The notes: generated from the sequence alone by a model not told the origin. Positions 51,295 through 61,354 are shown, counted from the stretch's first letter. The stretch: 64,000 nucleotides of DNA from Caulobacter sp. X (GCF_002742635.1 NZ_PEGF01000002.1:1550001-1614000), one strand, 5' to 3'. Made by a program: numbers and translations.

Positions 51295-51932
51295 TGAAAC
51301 TCGACGTCATCAAACTGGACGGCGGCAAGGCCGGTTCCGTTGATCTCGACGACGCCATCTTCGGCATCGACGACATCCGCGGCGACATCCTGCAGCGCGT
51401 CGTGACCTGGCAGCTGGCCAAGCGCCGCTCGGGCAACCACAAGATTCAAGTCCGCAACGAGGTCTCTCGTACGGGCAAGAAGATGTACAAGCAGAAGGGC
51501 ACCGGCGGCGCCCGTCACGGTTCGCGCCGTGCGGCCCAGTTCGTCGGCGGCGCCAAGGCCCACGGTCCCGTGGTCCGCAGCCACGCCTTCGACCTGCCCA
51601 AGAAGATCCGCGCCCTGGCCCTGAAGCACGCTCTGTCGTCGAAGGCCAAGTCGGGCTCGCTGGTCGTCCTGGACAGCGCCGTTCTGACCGAAGCCAAGAC
51701 GGCCGCCCTGCGCGCCAACTTCGACAAGATCGGTCTGAAGAACGCCCTGGTCATCGCCGGTCCGGAAGTGGACGCGAACTTCAAGCTCGCCGCCCGCAAC
51801 ATCCCGAACGTGGATGTCCTGCCGAACGCCGGCCTGAACGTCTACGACGTGCTGCGTCGCCAGACCCTCGTCCTGACCAAGGACGCGGTCGAAGCGATCT
51901 CGGCTCGTTTCGCTGAGAAGGAAGCCGCCTAA
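51294..51932 (+). CDS. rplD: 50S ribosomal protein L4
   Basis: A 212-residue L4 with the extended loop that lines the exit tunnel ([20 protein letters not shown]). In gammaproteobacteria L4 represses its own S10 operon by acting on the leader RNA; the upstream leader here could be a counterpart. Coupled by one-base overlaps with rplC and rplW. Confidence 0.97.
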   Translation: MKLDVIKLDGGKAGSVDLDDAIFGIDDIRGDILQRVVTWQLAKRRSGNHKIQVRNEVSRTGKKMYKQKGTGGARHGSRRAAQFVGGAKAHGPVVRSHAFDLPKKIRALALKHALSSKAKSGSLVVLDSAVLTEAKTAALRANFDKIGLKNALVIAGPEVDANFKLAARNIPNVDVLPNAGLNVYDVLRRQTLVLTKDAVEAISARFAEKEAA

Positions 51933-52228
51933 TGGCCGCCACCGCTCGCCACTACGACACGATCCTGTCGCCGGTGATCACCGAAAAGACGACCCTGCTC
52001 AGCGAGCAGAACAAGGTTGTCTTCAAGGTGTCCAACGACGCGACCAAGGACGAAATCGCCGCCGCCGTCGAAGAGCTGTTCAAGGTCAAGGTGACCAAGG
52101 TCAACACCATCGTGACCAAGGGCAAGACCAAGCGCTTCCGCGGCATCGTGGGTCGTCGCAACGACGTCAAAAAAGCGATCGTGACGCTGGCCGAAGGCCA
52201 GTCGATCGACATCACGACGGGGCTCTAA
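51932..52228 (+). CDS. rplW: 50S ribosomal protein L23
   Basis: A 98-residue L23 at the tunnel exit, docking site for trigger factor and SRP. It contains [13 protein letters not shown] and a beta-hairpin [18 protein letters not shown]. One-base overlap with rplD, then rplB after 3 nt. Confidence 0.96.
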   Translation: MAATARHYDTILSPVITEKTTLLSEQNKVVFKVSNDATKDEIAAAVEELFKVKVTKVNTIVTKGKTKRFRGIVGRRNDVKKAIVTLAEGQSIDITTGL

Positions 52229-52231
52229 GTC

Positions 52232-53071
52232 ATGGCCTTGAAGCAATTTAACCCGACCAGCCCCGGCCAGCGCGGCCTGGTGCTGATCGACCGCAGCGAA
52301 CTTCACAAGGGCAAGCCCGAGAAGAAGCTGGTTGAAGGCCTGACCAAGTCGGGCGGTCGCGGCGGCAATGGCCGTATCGCGGTCCGTTTCCGCGGCGGCG
52401 GCGCCAAGCGCCTGTACCGTCTGGTCGACTTCAAGCGTCGCAAGCAAGGCGTGGCCACGGTCGTTCGTCTCGAGTACGACCCGAACCGCACCGCCTTCAT
52501 CGCTCTGATCAAGTATCAGGCCGATGGCGAGCTGGCCTACATCCTGGCCCCGCAACGCCTGAAGGCCGGCGACGAAGTCGTCACCGGCGAGAAGGTCGAC
52601 GTGAAGCCGGGCAACGCCTCGCCGCTGCGCACGCTGCCGATTGGCACGATCATCCACAACATCGAGCTGAAGCCCGCCAAGGGCGGTCAGATCGCCCGTT
52701 CGGCTGGCGCCTACGCCCAGCTGGTCGGTCGTGACGCCGGCTACGCCCAGATCCGCCTGAACTCGGGCGAGCTGCGCATGGTGCTCGACACGTGCATGGC
52801 CACCGTCGGCGCCGTTTCGAACCCCGACCACATGAACCAGAACCTCGGCAAGGCCGGTCGTTCTCGTCACATGGGCCGTCGCCCGCACGTCCGCGGTGTC
52901 GCCATGAACCCGGTCGACCACCCCCACGGTGGTGGTGAAGGCCGGACTTCGGGCGGTCGTCACCCGGTGACCCCGGCTGGTAAGCCGACCAAGGGCGCCA
53001 AGACCCGCGTCAACAAGGCCACGGACAAGTTCATCATCCGTTCGCGCCACAAAGCGAAGAAGGGCCGCTAA
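52232..53071 (+). CDS. rplB: 50S ribosomal protein L2
   Basis: A 279-residue L2, one of the most conserved 50S proteins. Visible are [18 protein letters not shown] RNA-binding stretches ([19 protein letters not shown]) and the conserved [20 protein letters not shown] with the His required for peptidyl transferase activity. Ends KKGR. Tight spacing to rpsS (3 nt). Confidence 0.98.
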   Translation: MALKQFNPTSPGQRGLVLIDRSELHKGKPEKKLVEGLTKSGGRGGNGRIAVRFRGGGAKRLYRLVDFKRRKQGVATVVRLEYDPNRTAFIALIKYQADGELAYILAPQRLKAGDEVVTGEKVDVKPGNASPLRTLPIGTIIHNIELKPAKGGQIARSAGAYAQLVGRDAGYAQIRLNSGELRMVLDTCMATVGAVSNPDHMNQNLGKAGRSRHMGRRPHVRGVAMNPVDHPHGGGEGRTSGGRHPVTPAGKPTKGAKTRVNKATDKFIIRSRHKAKKGR

Positions 53072-53074
53072 GCC

Positions 53075-53353
53075 ATGACCCGCTCCGTCTGGAAAGGCCC
53101 GTTTGTCGACGGGTACCTCCTGAAGAAGGCCGATGCCGCTCTGTCGTCGGGCCGCAAGGACGTCATCAAGACCTGGTCGCGCCGCTCGACGATCATGCCG
53201 CAATTCGTCGGCCTGACCTTCGGCGTGCACAACGGCCACAAGCACGTTCCCGTGCTCGTGTCGGAAGACATGGTCGGCATGAAGTTCGGCGAATTCGCGC
53301 CGACCCGGAACTTCCCGGGTCACGCCGCCGACAAGAAGGCCAAGAGGAAGTAA
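53075..53353 (+). CDS. rpsS: 30S ribosomal protein S19
   Basis: A 92-residue S19 of the 30S head, with [17 protein letters not shown] and the C-terminal [17 protein letters not shown]. It pairs with S13, encoded later in the window, near the tRNA sites. Confidence 0.97.
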
Positions 53354-53355
53354 TC

Positions 53356-53736
53356 ATGGCCAAGCAAAAGCAAGCTCGCCGCCTCGACGGCGCCGAAGCG
53401 ATGGCCAAGGTTCGCACCCTGCGCACCAGCCCGCGCAAGCTGAACCTGGTCGCTCAGTCCATCCGTGGCCTGAACGTCCAACGCGCTCTCAACGAGCTCG
53501 AGTTCAGCCACAAGCGCATCGCTCAGGACGTCCGCAAGGCGCTGTACTCGGCGATCTCCAACGCCGAGAACAACCACAACCTCGACATCGACTCGCTGGT
53601 CGTCGCCGAGGCCTATGTGGGCAAGAACCTGATCATGAAGCGTTTCTCGCCCCGCGCTCGCGGTCGCGCGACGCGCGTTGAGAAGCCGTTCTCCGAGATC
53701 ACGATCGTGGTCCGCGAACTGGGTGAGGCCGCCTAA
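53356..53736 (+). CDS. rplV: 50S ribosomal protein L22
   Basis: A 126-residue L22 whose beta-hairpin ([20 protein letters not shown]) forms the tunnel constriction with L4 and is a macrolide-resistance site. The N-terminus is slightly extended ([15 protein letters not shown]) relative to E. coli. One-base overlap with rpsC. Confidence 0.96.
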   Translation: MAKQKQARRLDGAEAMAKVRTLRTSPRKLNLVAQSIRGLNVQRALNELEFSHKRIAQDVRKALYSAISNAENNHNLDIDSLVVAEAYVGKNLIMKRFSPRARGRATRVEKPFSEITIVVRELGEAA

Positions 53737-54488
53737 TGGGTCAGAAAGTCAATCCGGTCGGGCTGCGGCTCGGCGTGAACCGCACCTGGGACAGCCGTTG
53801 GTTCGCCGACGGCGCCCAGTACGGCAAGATGCTGCATCAGGACCTCGCGGTCCGCGCCGCCCTGAAGAAGCGCCTGTACCAAGCTGGTGTCTCGCGCATC
53901 ATCATCGAGCGTCCGCACAAGAAGTGCCGCATCACGATCTATGCCGCTCGTCCGGGCGTCATCATCGGCAAGAAGGGCGCTGACATCGACAAGCTCCGCA
54001 AGGACCTGTCGGTTCAGACCGAGGGCGAAGTCCACCTGAACATCGTCGAGATCCGCAAGCCGGAAACCGACGCTCAGCTGGTGGCCGAGTCGATCGCTCA
54101 ACAACTCGAGCGTCGTATCGCCTTCCGTCGCGCCATGAAGCGTTCGATCCAGTCGGCCGTGCGCCTCGGCGCCAAAGGCATCCGGATCAACGTCTCGGGT
54201 CGCCTCGGCGGCGCTGAAATCGCTCGGATGGAGTGGTACCGCGAAGGTCGCGTGCCGCTGCACACCCTGCGCGCGGACATCGACTTCGGTTTCGCCGAAG
54301 CCAAGACCACCTACGGCATCATCGGCGTGAAGACCTGGATCTTCAAGGGCGAGGTGCTGGAGCATGATCCGATGGCGCTCGACAAGCGCCTGGCCACCGA
54401 GTCCGGCCCCGCCGGCGAAGGTGGCGGCCGTGAGCGCGGCGATCGTCCCGACCGGGGCGACCGTCGTGACCGTCGCGATCGCGCCTAA
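53736..54488 (+). CDS. rpsC: 30S ribosomal protein S3 with RD-rich tail
   Basis: A 250-residue S3 with its KH domain ([18 protein letters not shown]) and the C-terminal S3 domain ([20 protein letters not shown]). It lies at the mRNA entry channel. The last ~30 residues form a low-complexity tail rich in Arg, Asp and Gly ([11 protein letters not shown]), resembling the N-terminal extension of S5 encoded downstream. Confidence 0.97.
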   Translation: MGQKVNPVGLRLGVNRTWDSRWFADGAQYGKMLHQDLAVRAALKKRLYQAGVSRIIIERPHKKCRITIYAARPGVIIGKKGADIDKLRKDLSVQTEGEVHLNIVEIRKPETDAQLVAESIAQQLERRIAFRRAMKRSIQSAVRLGAKGIRINVSGRLGGAEIARMEWYREGRVPLHTLRADIDFGFAEAKTTYGIIGVKTWIFKGEVLEHDPMALDKRLATESGPAGEGGGRERGDRPDRGDRRDRRDRA

Positions 54489-54501
54489 GGATTAGATCGC
54501 C

Positions 54502-54933
54502 ATGCTGTCTCCGAAGAAGACCAAATTCCGCAAGCAGTTCAAGGGCCGCATCCACGGCGCCTCGAAGGGCGGCACCCTGCTGAACTTCGGTTCGTACGGC
54601 CTGAAGGCCGTCGAGCCGGAGCGCATCACGGCCCGTCAGATCGAAGCCGCTCGTCGCGCCATCACCCGCCAGATGAAGCGTCAAGGCCGCGTCTGGATCC
54701 GTATCTTCCCGGACGTGCCGGTCACCGGCAAGCCGGCGGAAGTCCGGATGGGTAAGGGTAAGGGCGCGGTGGATTACTGGGCCGCTCGCGTGGCTCCGGG
54801 CCGCATCATGTTCGAAATCGACGGCGTGCCGGACGATATCGCGCGTGAAGCTCTCCGCCTGGGCGCCGCCAAGCTGCCGATCCGCACCCGTGTTGTCACC
54901 CGCATCGACGCGGGTGTGGCCATGGAGGCTTGA
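54502..54933 (+). CDS. rplP: 50S ribosomal protein L16
   Basis: A 143-residue L16 near the A-site tRNA. It starts [19 protein letters not shown] and contains the RMGKGKG loop ([18 protein letters not shown]) with the Arg hydroxylated in some bacteria. Followed 5 nt later by the L29 start. Confidence 0.97.
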   Translation: MLSPKKTKFRKQFKGRIHGASKGGTLLNFGSYGLKAVEPERITARQIEAARRAITRQMKRQGRVWIRIFPDVPVTGKPAEVRMGKGKGAVDYWAARVAPGRIMFEIDGVPDDIAREALRLGAAKLPIRTRVVTRIDAGVAMEA

Positions 54934-54938
54934 GGCTC

Positions 54939-55130
54939 ATGAAGATCGCTGACATCCGGGGCATGACCCCCGACCAGCTGGCCGAAGCCCTGCTGAACCT
55001 GAAGAAGGAGCAGTTCAATCTGCGCTTCCAAGGCGCCACGGGCCAGGTCGAGAAGACCCACCGCTTCAACGAGATCCGTAAGGATATCGCGCGGATCAAG
55101 ACCGTGCTGCGCGCCAAGGCCGCGGCTTAA
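54939..55130 (+). CDS. rpmC: 50S ribosomal protein L29
   Basis: A 63-residue two-helix L29 near the tunnel exit: [18 protein letters not shown] then [19 protein letters not shown]. The ATG at 54939 is chosen over a TTG overlapping the rplP stop because it matches the family start. Confidence 0.95.
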
Positions 55131-55140
55131 GGAGAACGAT

Positions 55141-55380
55141 ATGCCCAAGCGTATCCTCGAAGGGGTCGTCGTCTCCGATAAGGGCGACAAGACCGTGGTG
55201 GTGAAGGTCGAACGGACCATCGTCCACCCCGTTCTGAAGAAGATCGTGCGTCAGTCCAAAAAGTACCACGCGCACGACGAAGCCAACGCGTACAAGGCCG
55301 GTGAAGCTATCCGCATCATCGAGTGCGCTCCGAAGTCCAAGCTGAAGACCTGGGAAGTGCTTCCCAAGGCTTCGGCTTAA
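55141..55380 (+). CDS. rpsQ: 30S ribosomal protein S17
   Basis: A 79-residue OB-fold S17 with [20 protein letters not shown] and [25 protein letters not shown] precedes the ATG. Standard position after rpmC. Confidence 0.96.
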
Positions 55381-55397
55381 TCTGGAAGGTTTAGACC

Positions 55398-55766
55398 ATG
55401 ATCCAGATGCAAACTAACCTGGAAGTCGCTGACAATTCTGGCGCTCGCCGGGTCATGTGCATCAAGGTGTTGGGCGGCGCTGGCCGTCGCTACGCCAGCG
55501 TGGGCGACGTCATCGTCGTCTCCGTCAAGGAAGCCATTCCGCGCGGTCGCGTGAAGAAGGGTGACGTGCTTCGCGCCGTCGTCGTTCGCGTGAACCAGAA
55601 CCTGAAGCGCAAGGATGGTTCGGTCATTCGGTTCGACAAGAACGCCGCGGTGATCGTGAACAAGCAAAGCGAGCCGGTCGGCACGCGGATCTTCGGCCCG
55701 GTTCCCCGTGAACTGCGCGCCAAGAACCACATGAAGATCATCTCCCTCGCTCCGGAGGTGCTGTAA
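55398..55766 (+). CDS. rplN: 50S ribosomal protein L14
   Basis: A 122-residue L14, start of the spc-type gene order. [20 protein letters not shown] and [13 protein letters not shown] are strongly conserved. L14 forms intersubunit bridge contacts. Overlaps rplX by one base. Confidence 0.98.
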   Translation: MIQMQTNLEVADNSGARRVMCIKVLGGAGRRYASVGDVIVVSVKEAIPRGRVKKGDVLRAVVVRVNQNLKRKDGSVIRFDKNAAVIVNKQSEPVGTRIFGPVPRELRAKNHMKIISLAPEVL

Positions 55767-56080
55767 TGGCCGCTAAGATCAAGAAGGGCGACCGCGTCGT
55801 CGTTCTGGCCGGCAAGGACAAGGGCAAGCAAGGCTCGGTCCTGCAAGTCCTGCCGAAGGACAACCGCGTTGTCGTGGAAGGCGTGAACATGGTTTCGCGT
55901 CACACCAAGGCGACCCAGGCCGACCCGCAAGGCGGCATCAAGCAAAAGGAAGCCGCGCTGCACGTCTCGAACGTCGCCATCGTGGACTCCAAGGGCAAGC
56001 CCACCCGCGTCGGCTTCAAGATCGAAGGCGACAAGAAGGTGCGCGTCGCCAAGACGACCGGCGAGGTGATCAATGGCTGA
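55766..56080 (+). CDS. rplX: 50S ribosomal protein L24
   Basis: A 104-residue L24 with a KOW motif ([20 protein letters not shown]). It initiates 50S assembly in E. coli. Its 3' end overlaps rplE by 8 nt, indicating translational coupling. Confidence 0.97.
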   Translation: MAAKIKKGDRVVVLAGKDKGKQGSVLQVLPKDNRVVVEGVNMVSRHTKATQADPQGGIKQKEAALHVSNVAIVDSKGKPTRVGFKIEGDKKVRVAKTTGEVING

Positions 56081-56630
56081 TCAAGCTTACGAGCCCCGGC
56101 TGAAGACCGTTTATCGCGAGCGCATCCGCGCCGCGATGAAGGAGCAGTTCGGCTACACCAACGAAATGCAGATCCCCAAGCTGGACAAGATCGTCCTGAA
56201 CATGGGCATCGGCGAGGCTGTGGCTGACTCCAAGAAGGCTCAGACCGCTCTGAAGGACCTGGAAGCGATCGCCGGCCAAAAGCCCGTCGCGACCCGCGCC
56301 CGCAAGTCGATCGCCGGCTTCAAGCTGCGCGAAGGCATGGTGGTCGGCGCCAAGGTCACCCTCCGCAAGGACCGGATGTACGAGTTCCTCGACCGCCTGG
56401 TCACGATCGCGCTGCCGCGCGTGAAGGACTTCCGTGGTCTGAACGGCAAGAGCTTCGACGGCCGTGGCAACTACGCCATGGGCCTGAAGGAGCACCTGGT
56501 GTTCCCGGAAATCAACTATGACCAGATCGAACAGATCTGGGGCATGGACATCATCGTCTGCACCACTGCGAAGTCCGACCAGGAAGCCAAGGCTCTCCTG
56601 AAGGAATTCCAGTTCCCGTTCGTCAACTAA
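56073..56630 (+). CDS. rplE: 50S ribosomal protein L5
   Basis: A 185-residue L5 that binds 5S r[23 protein letters not shown] and RDFRGLN-type ([18 protein letters not shown]) motifs are intact. Starts inside the end of rplX. Confidence 0.97.
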   Translation: MADQAYEPRLKTVYRERIRAAMKEQFGYTNEMQIPKLDKIVLNMGIGEAVADSKKAQTALKDLEAIAGQKPVATRARKSIAGFKLREGMVVGAKVTLRKDRMYEFLDRLVTIALPRVKDFRGLNGKSFDGRGNYAMGLKEHLVFPEINYDQIEQIWGMDIIVCTTAKSDQEAKALLKEFQFPFVN

Positions 56631-56654
56631 GAGAGCGGGAAGGGAAAACAAACC

Positions 56655-56960
56655 ATGGCCAAGAAAAGCGCCGTCAACCGCAACGAAGCCGTCCGGGCTC
56701 TCGTCAAGAAGTTCGCCGAGAAGCGCGCCGCGCTGAAGGCGATCGCCAACGACGAAAGCCTGCCGCTCGAGGAGCGCTTCGAAGCTCGCCTCAAGCTCGC
56801 CAAGCTGCCGCGTAACAGCGCCGCGATCCGCATCCGCAATCGCTGCGAAGTCACCGGCCGCCCGCGCGCCTATTACCGCAAGCTGAAGATGAGCCGTATC
56901 GCGCTCCGCGAACTGGGTTCGCAGGGGCAGATCCCCGGCCTCGTCAAGTCGAGCTGGTGA
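56655..56960 (+). CDS. rpsN: 30S ribosomal protein S14 (zinc-independent)
   Basis: A 101-residue S14 of the long, C-minus type: the CxxC zinc motif of short S14 is absent and only one Cys ([16 protein letters not shown]) remains. This form needs no zinc and is normal for alphaproteobacteria. Ends GLVKSSW. Confidence 0.97.
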   Translation: MAKKSAVNRNEAVRALVKKFAEKRAALKAIANDESLPLEERFEARLKLAKLPRNSAAIRIRNRCEVTGRPRAYYRKLKMSRIALRELGSQGQIPGLVKSSW

Positions 56961-56970
56961 GGACGATCAG

Positions 56971-57369
56971 ATGTCGATGAACGATCCCCTGAGCGATATG
57001 ATCGCTCGCATCAAGAACGCCGCCACGCGCAAGCGCTCGAAGGTGTCGACGCCGGCTTCCAAGCTGCGCGCTCGCGTCCTCGACGTGCTGGCCGACGAAG
57101 GCTACATCCGCGGCTACTCGCTGGTCGAGAAGCCCGGTGCGTTCCCCGAATTCGAGATCGAGCTCAAGTACTTCGACGGTGAGCCCGTGATCGCCGAGAT
57201 CAGCCGCGTGTCCAAGCCTGGCCGTCGCGTCTATTCGTCGATCAAGGACCTGAAGCCGATCAAGAACGGCCTGGGCATCTCGATCCTTTCGACGCCGAAG
57301 GGCGTCATGTCGGACACCGCCGCACGCGACGCTAACGTCGGTGGCGAAGTCCTCTGCCGCGTCTACTAG
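56971..57369 (+). CDS. rpsH: 30S ribosomal protein S8
   Basis: A 132-residue S8, central to 30S assembly and the known translational repressor of the spc operon in E. coli. [15 protein letters not shown] and the C-terminal [20 protein letters not shown] are typical. GAGGA seven to ten nt upstream supports the first of two nearby ATGs. Confidence 0.96.
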   Translation: MSMNDPLSDMIARIKNAATRKRSKVSTPASKLRARVLDVLADEGYIRGYSLVEKPGAFPEFEIELKYFDGEPVIAEISRVSKPGRRVYSSIKDLKPIKNGLGISILSTPKGVMSDTAARDANVGGEVLCRVY

Positions 57370-57387
57370 GCGCGGGAGGGAAAGAGC

Positions 57388-57921
57388 ATGTCACGTATCG
57401 GTAAGAAAGCCGTCGTCATCCCCTCGAACGTCACCCTGACGATCGCGGGCCAGACGGTCACGGTGAAGGGCCCCAAGGGTCAACTCTCGTGGACGATCGC
57501 CGACGAAGTCGAGCTGAAGCAAGAGGGCAATGAGCTCTCGCTGACGCCGCGCGTCGACACGAAGCGCGCCAAGGGCATGTGGGGTCTGTCCCGCACGCTG
57601 GTGGCCAACATGGTGCACGGTGTGACCACCGGCTTCGAGGAAAGCCTCGAACTGGTCGGCGTCGGTTACCGCGCGGCCATGAAGGGCACCGCCCTGAGCC
57701 TCCAACTCGGTTTCAGCCACGATGTGGACGTTGCGGCTCCGGCCGGCATCACGTTCGCCACGCCGAAGCAAACCGAAATCAAGATCGCCGGCATCGACAA
57801 GCAGGCGGTTGGTGAGATTGCCGCGAAGATCCGCCGCATTCGTCCGCCGGAACCCTACAAGGGCAAGGGCGTGCGTTATGCTGGCGAGACCGTTCGCCGC
57901 AAGGAAGGCAAGAAGAAGTAA
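57388..57921 (+). CDS. rplF: 50S ribosomal protein L6
   Basis: A 177-residue L6 with two similar domains: [20 protein letters not shown] and the C-terminal [15 protein letters not shown], the latter near the sarcin-ricin loop. Followed by rplR after 3 nt. Confidence 0.97.
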   Translation: MSRIGKKAVVIPSNVTLTIAGQTVTVKGPKGQLSWTIADEVELKQEGNELSLTPRVDTKRAKGMWGLSRTLVANMVHGVTTGFEESLELVGVGYRAAMKGTALSLQLGFSHDVDVAAPAGITFATPKQTEIKIAGIDKQAVGEIAAKIRRIRPPEPYKGKGVRYAGETVRRKEGKKK

Positions 57922-57924
57922 GCC

Positions 57925-58275
57925 ATGGCGCTCTCTCCTCGTGAATCGGCGGCCAAGCGCGCTCAGCGCGTTCGCACCCGCCTCAAGAGCCTCGCCAACG
58001 GTCGTCCGCGTCTGTCGGTCTTCCGTTCGTCGAAGAACATCTACGCCCAGATCATCGATGATGAACGCGGCGTGACCCTGGCGTCGGCTTCCACTCTGGA
58101 AGCCGAAGGCAAGGGCGCGGACAAGGATGCCGCTGCCAAGGTTGGCAAGCTCGTCGCCGAGCGCGCCATCGAAAAGGGCGTCAAGGACGTCGTTTTCGAC
58201 CGTGGTGGCTACATCTTCCACGGCCGGGTGAAAGCCCTGGCTGACGCCGCGCGCGAAGCCGGCCTGAACTTCTAA
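57925..58275 (+). CDS. rplR: 50S ribosomal protein L18
   Basis: A 116-residue L18, a 5S rRNA-binding protein, with [20 protein letters not shown] and the terminal [20 protein letters not shown]. Standard position between L6 and S5. Confidence 0.97.
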   Translation: MALSPRESAAKRAQRVRTRLKSLANGRPRLSVFRSSKNIYAQIIDDERGVTLASASTLEAEGKGADKDAAAKVGKLVAERAIEKGVKDVVFDRGGYIFHGRVKALADAAREAGLNF

Positions 58276-58285
58276 GGGAACGAAA

Positions 58286-58891
58286 ATGGCTCGTGGTGAA
58301 CAACAGCGCGGTGAAGGCGGTCAACGCCGGGACCGTCGCGACCGCAACGCCCCCGAAGAGCGGGTCGACAGCGACATCGTCGAAAAGCTCGTCCACATCA
58401 ACCGCGTCGCCGCCACCGTGAAGGGTGGTCGTCGCTTCAGCTTCGCCGCTCTGATGGTCGTTGGCGACCAAAAGGGCCGCGTCGGCTTCGGTCATGGCAA
58501 GGCGCGTGAAGTGCCGGAAGCCATCCGTAAGGCGACCGAAGAAGCCAAGAAGACGATGATCCGCGTTCCGCTGCGCGAATCCCGCACCCTGCACCACGAC
58601 GGCGCTGGCCGTTGGGGCGCTGGCAAGGTGATGATGCGCGCGGCGCCTCCCGGCACCGGCGTCATCGCCGGCGGTCCGATGCGCGCGGTTCTCGAAACCC
58701 TGGGCGTCCAGGACGTCGTGGCCAAGTCGACGGGTTCCTCGAACCCGTACAACATGGTGCGCGCCACGTTCGAAGCCCTGAAGGTGCAATCGTCGCCCCG
58801 CCAGATCGCCGCCAAGCGCGGTAAGAAGGTTGGCGACATCCTCGGCCGTCGCGCCGACGGCGCTTCGGCGCCGGAAGCCATCGAGGGCTAA
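58286..58891 (+). CDS. rpsE: 30S ribosomal protein S5 with RD-rich extension
   Basis: A 201-residue S5. The double-stranded-RNA-binding domain includes [17 protein letters not shown], and the C-terminal domain has [16 protein letters not shown]. The first ~32 residues are a charged low-complexity extension ([17 protein letters not shown]), longer than in E. coli and similar in composition to the S3 tail. S5 and S3 both line the mRNA entry tunnel. Confidence 0.97.
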   Translation: MARGEQQRGEGGQRRDRRDRNAPEERVDSDIVEKLVHINRVAATVKGGRRFSFAALMVVGDQKGRVGFGHGKAREVPEAIRKATEEAKKTMIRVPLRESRTLHHDGAGRWGAGKVMMRAAPPGTGVIAGGPMRAVLETLGVQDVVAKSTGSSNPYNMVRATFEALKVQSSPRQIAAKRGKKVGDILGRRADGASAPEAIEG

Positions 58892-58894
58892 GTC

Positions 58895-59080
58895 ATGGCT
58901 GAAGCTAAGAAAGTCACGGTGCGCCAAACCGGCAGCCCGATCCGTCGTGAAAAGGACCAGCGCGCCACGCTCGCCGGTCTGGGTCTGAACAAGCTGGGCC
59001 GCGTGTCCACGCTGGAAGACACCCCGTCGGTCCGCGGCATGATCCGCAAGGTCCAGCACCTGCTGGAAATCGTCGAGTAG
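58895..59080 (+). CDS. rpmD: 50S ribosomal protein L30
   Basis: A 61-residue L30: [20 protein letters not shown], then [20 protein letters not shown]. Unlike the usual spc order, rplO does not follow at once; a terminator and a ~150-bp gap intervene. Confidence 0.97.
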   Translation: MAEAKKVTVRQTGSPIRREKDQRATLAGLGLNKLGRVSTLEDTPSVRGMIRKVQHLLEIVE

Positions 59081-59103
59081 TCCTCTACAAGACGCGAAAT
59101 ACG

Positions 59104-59131
59104 CCACCCCGGTGAAAGCCGGGGTGGTTTT
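59104..59131 (+). terminator. Rho-independent terminator between rpmD and rplO
   Basis: A 9-bp perfect stem CCACCCCGG / CCGGGGTGG with a TGAAAG loop, followed by TTTTCGTTT, 23 bp after the rpmD stop. It splits the spc cluster, at least partly. Confidence 0.85.
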
Positions 59132-59134
59132 CGT

Positions 59135-59163
59135 TTGAAATCCTGCTCGTTTTAGGGTTTTAA
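59135..59163 (+). promoter_or_regulatory. Candidate promoter of rplO
   Basis: TTGAAA (59135-59140), a 17-nt spacer and TTTTAA (59158-59163), directly after the terminator and 68 bp upstream of rplO. The -35 matches well, the -10 only partly. Confidence 0.4.
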
Positions 59164-59230
59164 GCGCGCTCGAAATTCAACAGCCGAGTCCGGACCTCGT
59201 CCGGGCGCAGATCTCCAAGGAGAGGCACAT

Positions 59231-59716
59231 ATGACCAAGCTGAACGAACTGGCTCCCCGCGAAGGCTCGACCAAGGGCCGCATGCGCGTCGGCCGCGGCC
59301 CGGGTTCGGGCAAGGGCAAGACCAGCGGCCGCGGTGTGAAGGGTCAGAAGTCGCGTACCGGCGTCTCGATCAACGGCTTCGAAGGCGGTCAAATGCCGCT
59401 GCACATGCGTATGCCGAAGCGCGGCTTCAACAACCCGTTCCGCCTGGAGTTCGCTGAAGTGAACCTGTGGCGCCTGGAACAGGCCGTCGCCGCTGGCAAG
59501 ATCAAGAAGGGCGCCGAGCTGGGCGCTGCTGAACTGGTCGCCGCCGGCGTCATCCGTCGCGAACTCGACGGCGTGAAGCTGCTGGGCAAGGGCGAGATCA
59601 AGACCGCCCTGAAGCTGACCGTCTACTCGGCCACCGAAGCCGCCATCAAGGCCGTCGAGGCCGCCGGTGGTTCGGTCACCGTGACCAAGAAGGCCAAGGC
59701 GGAAGCCGAAGCCTAA
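59231..59716 (+). CDS. rplO: 50S ribosomal protein L15
   Basis: A 161-residue L15 with the Gly-rich N-terminus [20 protein letters not shown] and [33 protein letters not shown] precedes the ATG. Separated from rpmD by a terminator and from secY by 218 bp of structured sequence. Confidence 0.97.
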   Translation: MTKLNELAPREGSTKGRMRVGRGPGSGKGKTSGRGVKGQKSRTGVSINGFEGGQMPLHMRMPKRGFNNPFRLEFAEVNLWRLEQAVAAGKIKKGAELGAAELVAAGVIRRELDGVKLLGKGEIKTALKLTVYSATEAAIKAVEAAGGSVTVTKKAKAEAEA

Positions 59717-59724
59717 AAGGCATA

Positions 59725-59778
59725 TGTCATCCCGCTGAGCGCCTGGCGCTGCGGGACTTCGTTTCGACCGGGATGACA
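59725..59778. repeat. TGTCATCCCG intergenic inverted repeat
   Basis: Arms TGTCATCCCG (59725-59734) and CGGGATGACA (59769-59778) are perfect inverted repeats around an inner hairpin AGCGC-CTG-GCGCT. The TGTCATCCCG type of palindrome is a common dispersed intergenic element in bacteria. It differs from the CCTCCCCC family elsewhere in the window. Confidence 0.75.
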
Positions 59779-59785
59779 GAATTTA

Positions 59786-59815
59786 GAGGCTCGCCGTGAC
59801 ATCGCGGCGAGCCTC
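59786..59815 (+). terminator. Terminator-like hairpin after rplO
   Basis: Stem GAGGCTCGCCG / CGGCGAGCCTC (11 bp, 8-nt loop) followed by ACCTATTTG. U-tract is short, so termination efficiency is uncertain. Confidence 0.65.
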
Positions 59816-59868
59816 ACCTATTTGTGGCGCTCTCCTCGGATCAGCCTGATCCGGGAAACCTAATTTCA

Positions 59869-59915
59869 GAGCGCGATCGCCGCCGAAGCGGTATTGGCTT
59901 TCGGCTATCGCGCTC
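59869..59915 (+). promoter_or_regulatory. Long hairpin in the secY leader
   Basis: GAGCGCGAT (59869-59877) pairs with ATCGCGCTC (59907-59915). Inside it GCCGAAGC pairs with GCTTTCGGC with one bulge. It ends 19 nt before the secY ATG and has no U-tract, so an effect on translation or mRNA stability is more likely than termination. Confidence 0.55.
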
Positions 59916-59934
59916 CTGAGTCGTGGGGATCTGA

Positions 59935-61290
59935 ATGGCCTCGGCCGCCGAACAACTCGCAGCCAATATGAATTTCGCGTCGTTCCAGAAGGCGACCGAA
60001 CTTCACAAGCGCATCTGGTTCACGATCATCGCCCTGGTCGTCTATCGCCTCGGCTCTTACGTTCCGATCCCCGGGATCGACGTCAACGCCTTCGCCCGGC
60101 TGTTCAACAGCAACTCCGAAGGCATCCTGGGCATGTTCAACATGTTCTCGGGCGGCGCTGTCTCGCGGATGGCGATCTTCTCGCTGAACGTGATGCCCTA
60201 CATCAGCGCCTCGATCATCGTGCAGCTGATGGGCACGGTCTATCCGCCGTGGGAGAAGCTGAAGAAGGAAGGCGGGGAGGCCGGGCGCAAGACCCTCAAC
60301 CAGTACACCCGCTACCTGGCCGTGGTTCTGGCCGTCGTGCAGTCGGCCTCGATCGCCATGGGCCTGGCGGCCCAGCCTGGCGTCGTCGTCGAGGGCGTGG
60401 GCCATGCGTTCTTCGTCGTCTCGACCGTCGTGGCCCTGACCGGCGGCACCCTGTTCCTGATGTGGCTGGGCGAGCAGATCACCAGCCGCGGCGTCGGCAA
60501 CGGCGTCAGCTTGATCATCTTCGCGGGGATCGTGGCGCGCCTGCCGGTCGTGCTGGGCCAGATGCTGGTCCAGGGCCAGACCTCGGGCAACTACACCCCG
60601 CTGTTCCTGATCGTGATCGGCTGCGTCGCCGCCATCCTGGCCATCGTCTTCATGGAGCGCTCGCAGCGCCGCTTGCTGGTCCACTATCCCAAGCGCCAGC
60701 AAGGCAACCGCATGATCGGCGGCGAAAGCTCGTTCATGCCGCTGAAGATCAACACCGCGGGCGTCATCCCGCCGATCTTCGCCTCGAGCCTGCTGCTGCT
60801 GCCGACCACGGCCATGCAGTTCGTGCAGACCACCAACCTGCCGGCCTGGGCCTCGTGGCTGCCGGGCGTGGTGGGCGCGCTGCAGCACGGCCATCCGGCG
60901 TTCCTGATCTTCTACGCCCTGCTGATCATCTTCTTCTCGTTCTTCTACACCTCGGTCGTGTTCAACCCCGAGGAGACGGCCGAGAATCTGCGCAAGTACG
61001 GCGGCTTCCTGCCGGGCATTCGTCCGGGCAAGCGCACCGCCGAGTACCTGGACTACGTGCTGACCCGCCTGACCGTGATCGGCGCGGCCTACATCACCGC
61101 CGTCTGCGTCGCGCCGGAGCTGGTGATGATGGCGATCAAGTCGAACCAGTTCGCCCTGGGCGGCACTTCGATCCTGATCGTCGTGACGGTGACCATGGAC
61201 ACCGTCGCCCAGATCCAGTCGCACCTCTTGGCCCACCAGTACGAGGGCCTCATCAAGAAGTCGAAGCTGCGCGGCGGTCGCGGCCGCTAA
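59935..61290 (+). CDS. secY: Protein translocase subunit SecY
   Basis: The channel-forming subunit of the SecYEG translocon. The 451-residue protein has ten transmembrane helices. The plug-region and lateral-gate sequences GGAVSRMAIFSLNVMPYISA and MQFVQTTNLPAW, and the cytoplasmic loop with VHYPKRQQGNRMIGGESS that contacts SecA and ribosomes, are visible. The start ATGGCCTCGGCCGCC matches family length. Its own leader hairpin upstream and terminator downstream make it look like a separate transcription unit within the ribosomal cluster. Confidence 0.97.
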   Translation: MASAAEQLAANMNFASFQKATELHKRIWFTIIALVVYRLGSYVPIPGIDVNAFARLFNSNSEGILGMFNMFSGGAVSRMAIFSLNVMPYISASIIVQLMGTVYPPWEKLKKEGGEAGRKTLNQYTRYLAVVLAVVQSASIAMGLAAQPGVVVEGVGHAFFVVSTVVALTGGTLFLMWLGEQITSRGVGNGVSLIIFAGIVARLPVVLGQMLVQGQTSGNYTPLFLIVIGCVAAILAIVFMERSQRRLLVHYPKRQQGNRMIGGESSFMPLKINTAGVIPPIFASSLLLLPTTAMQFVQTTNLPAWASWLPGVVGALQHGHPAFLIFYALLIIFFSFFYTSVVFNPEETAENLRKYGGFLPGIRPGKRTAEYLDYVLTRLTVIGAAYITAVCVAPELVMMAIKSNQFALGGTSILIVVTVTMDTVAQIQSHLLAHQYEGLIKKSKLRGGRGR

Positions 61291-61318
61291 GCGGGGCTTC
61301 AATTTTATTACAAGCGTC

Positions 61319-61354
61319 GGAAGCCGGTTTGTCACAAAACCGGCTTCCGTTTTT
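61319..61354 (+). terminator. Rho-independent terminator of secY
   Basis: A 12-bp stem GGAAGCCGGTTT / AAACCGGCTTCC with a short loop, followed by GTTTTT, 28 bp beyond the secY stop. Confidence 0.92.

Noticed and set aside
51929..53323. Minus-strand frame across rplW, rplB and rpsS
   Set aside because: Shadow of strongly biased ribosomal protein codons; it crosses several real genes.
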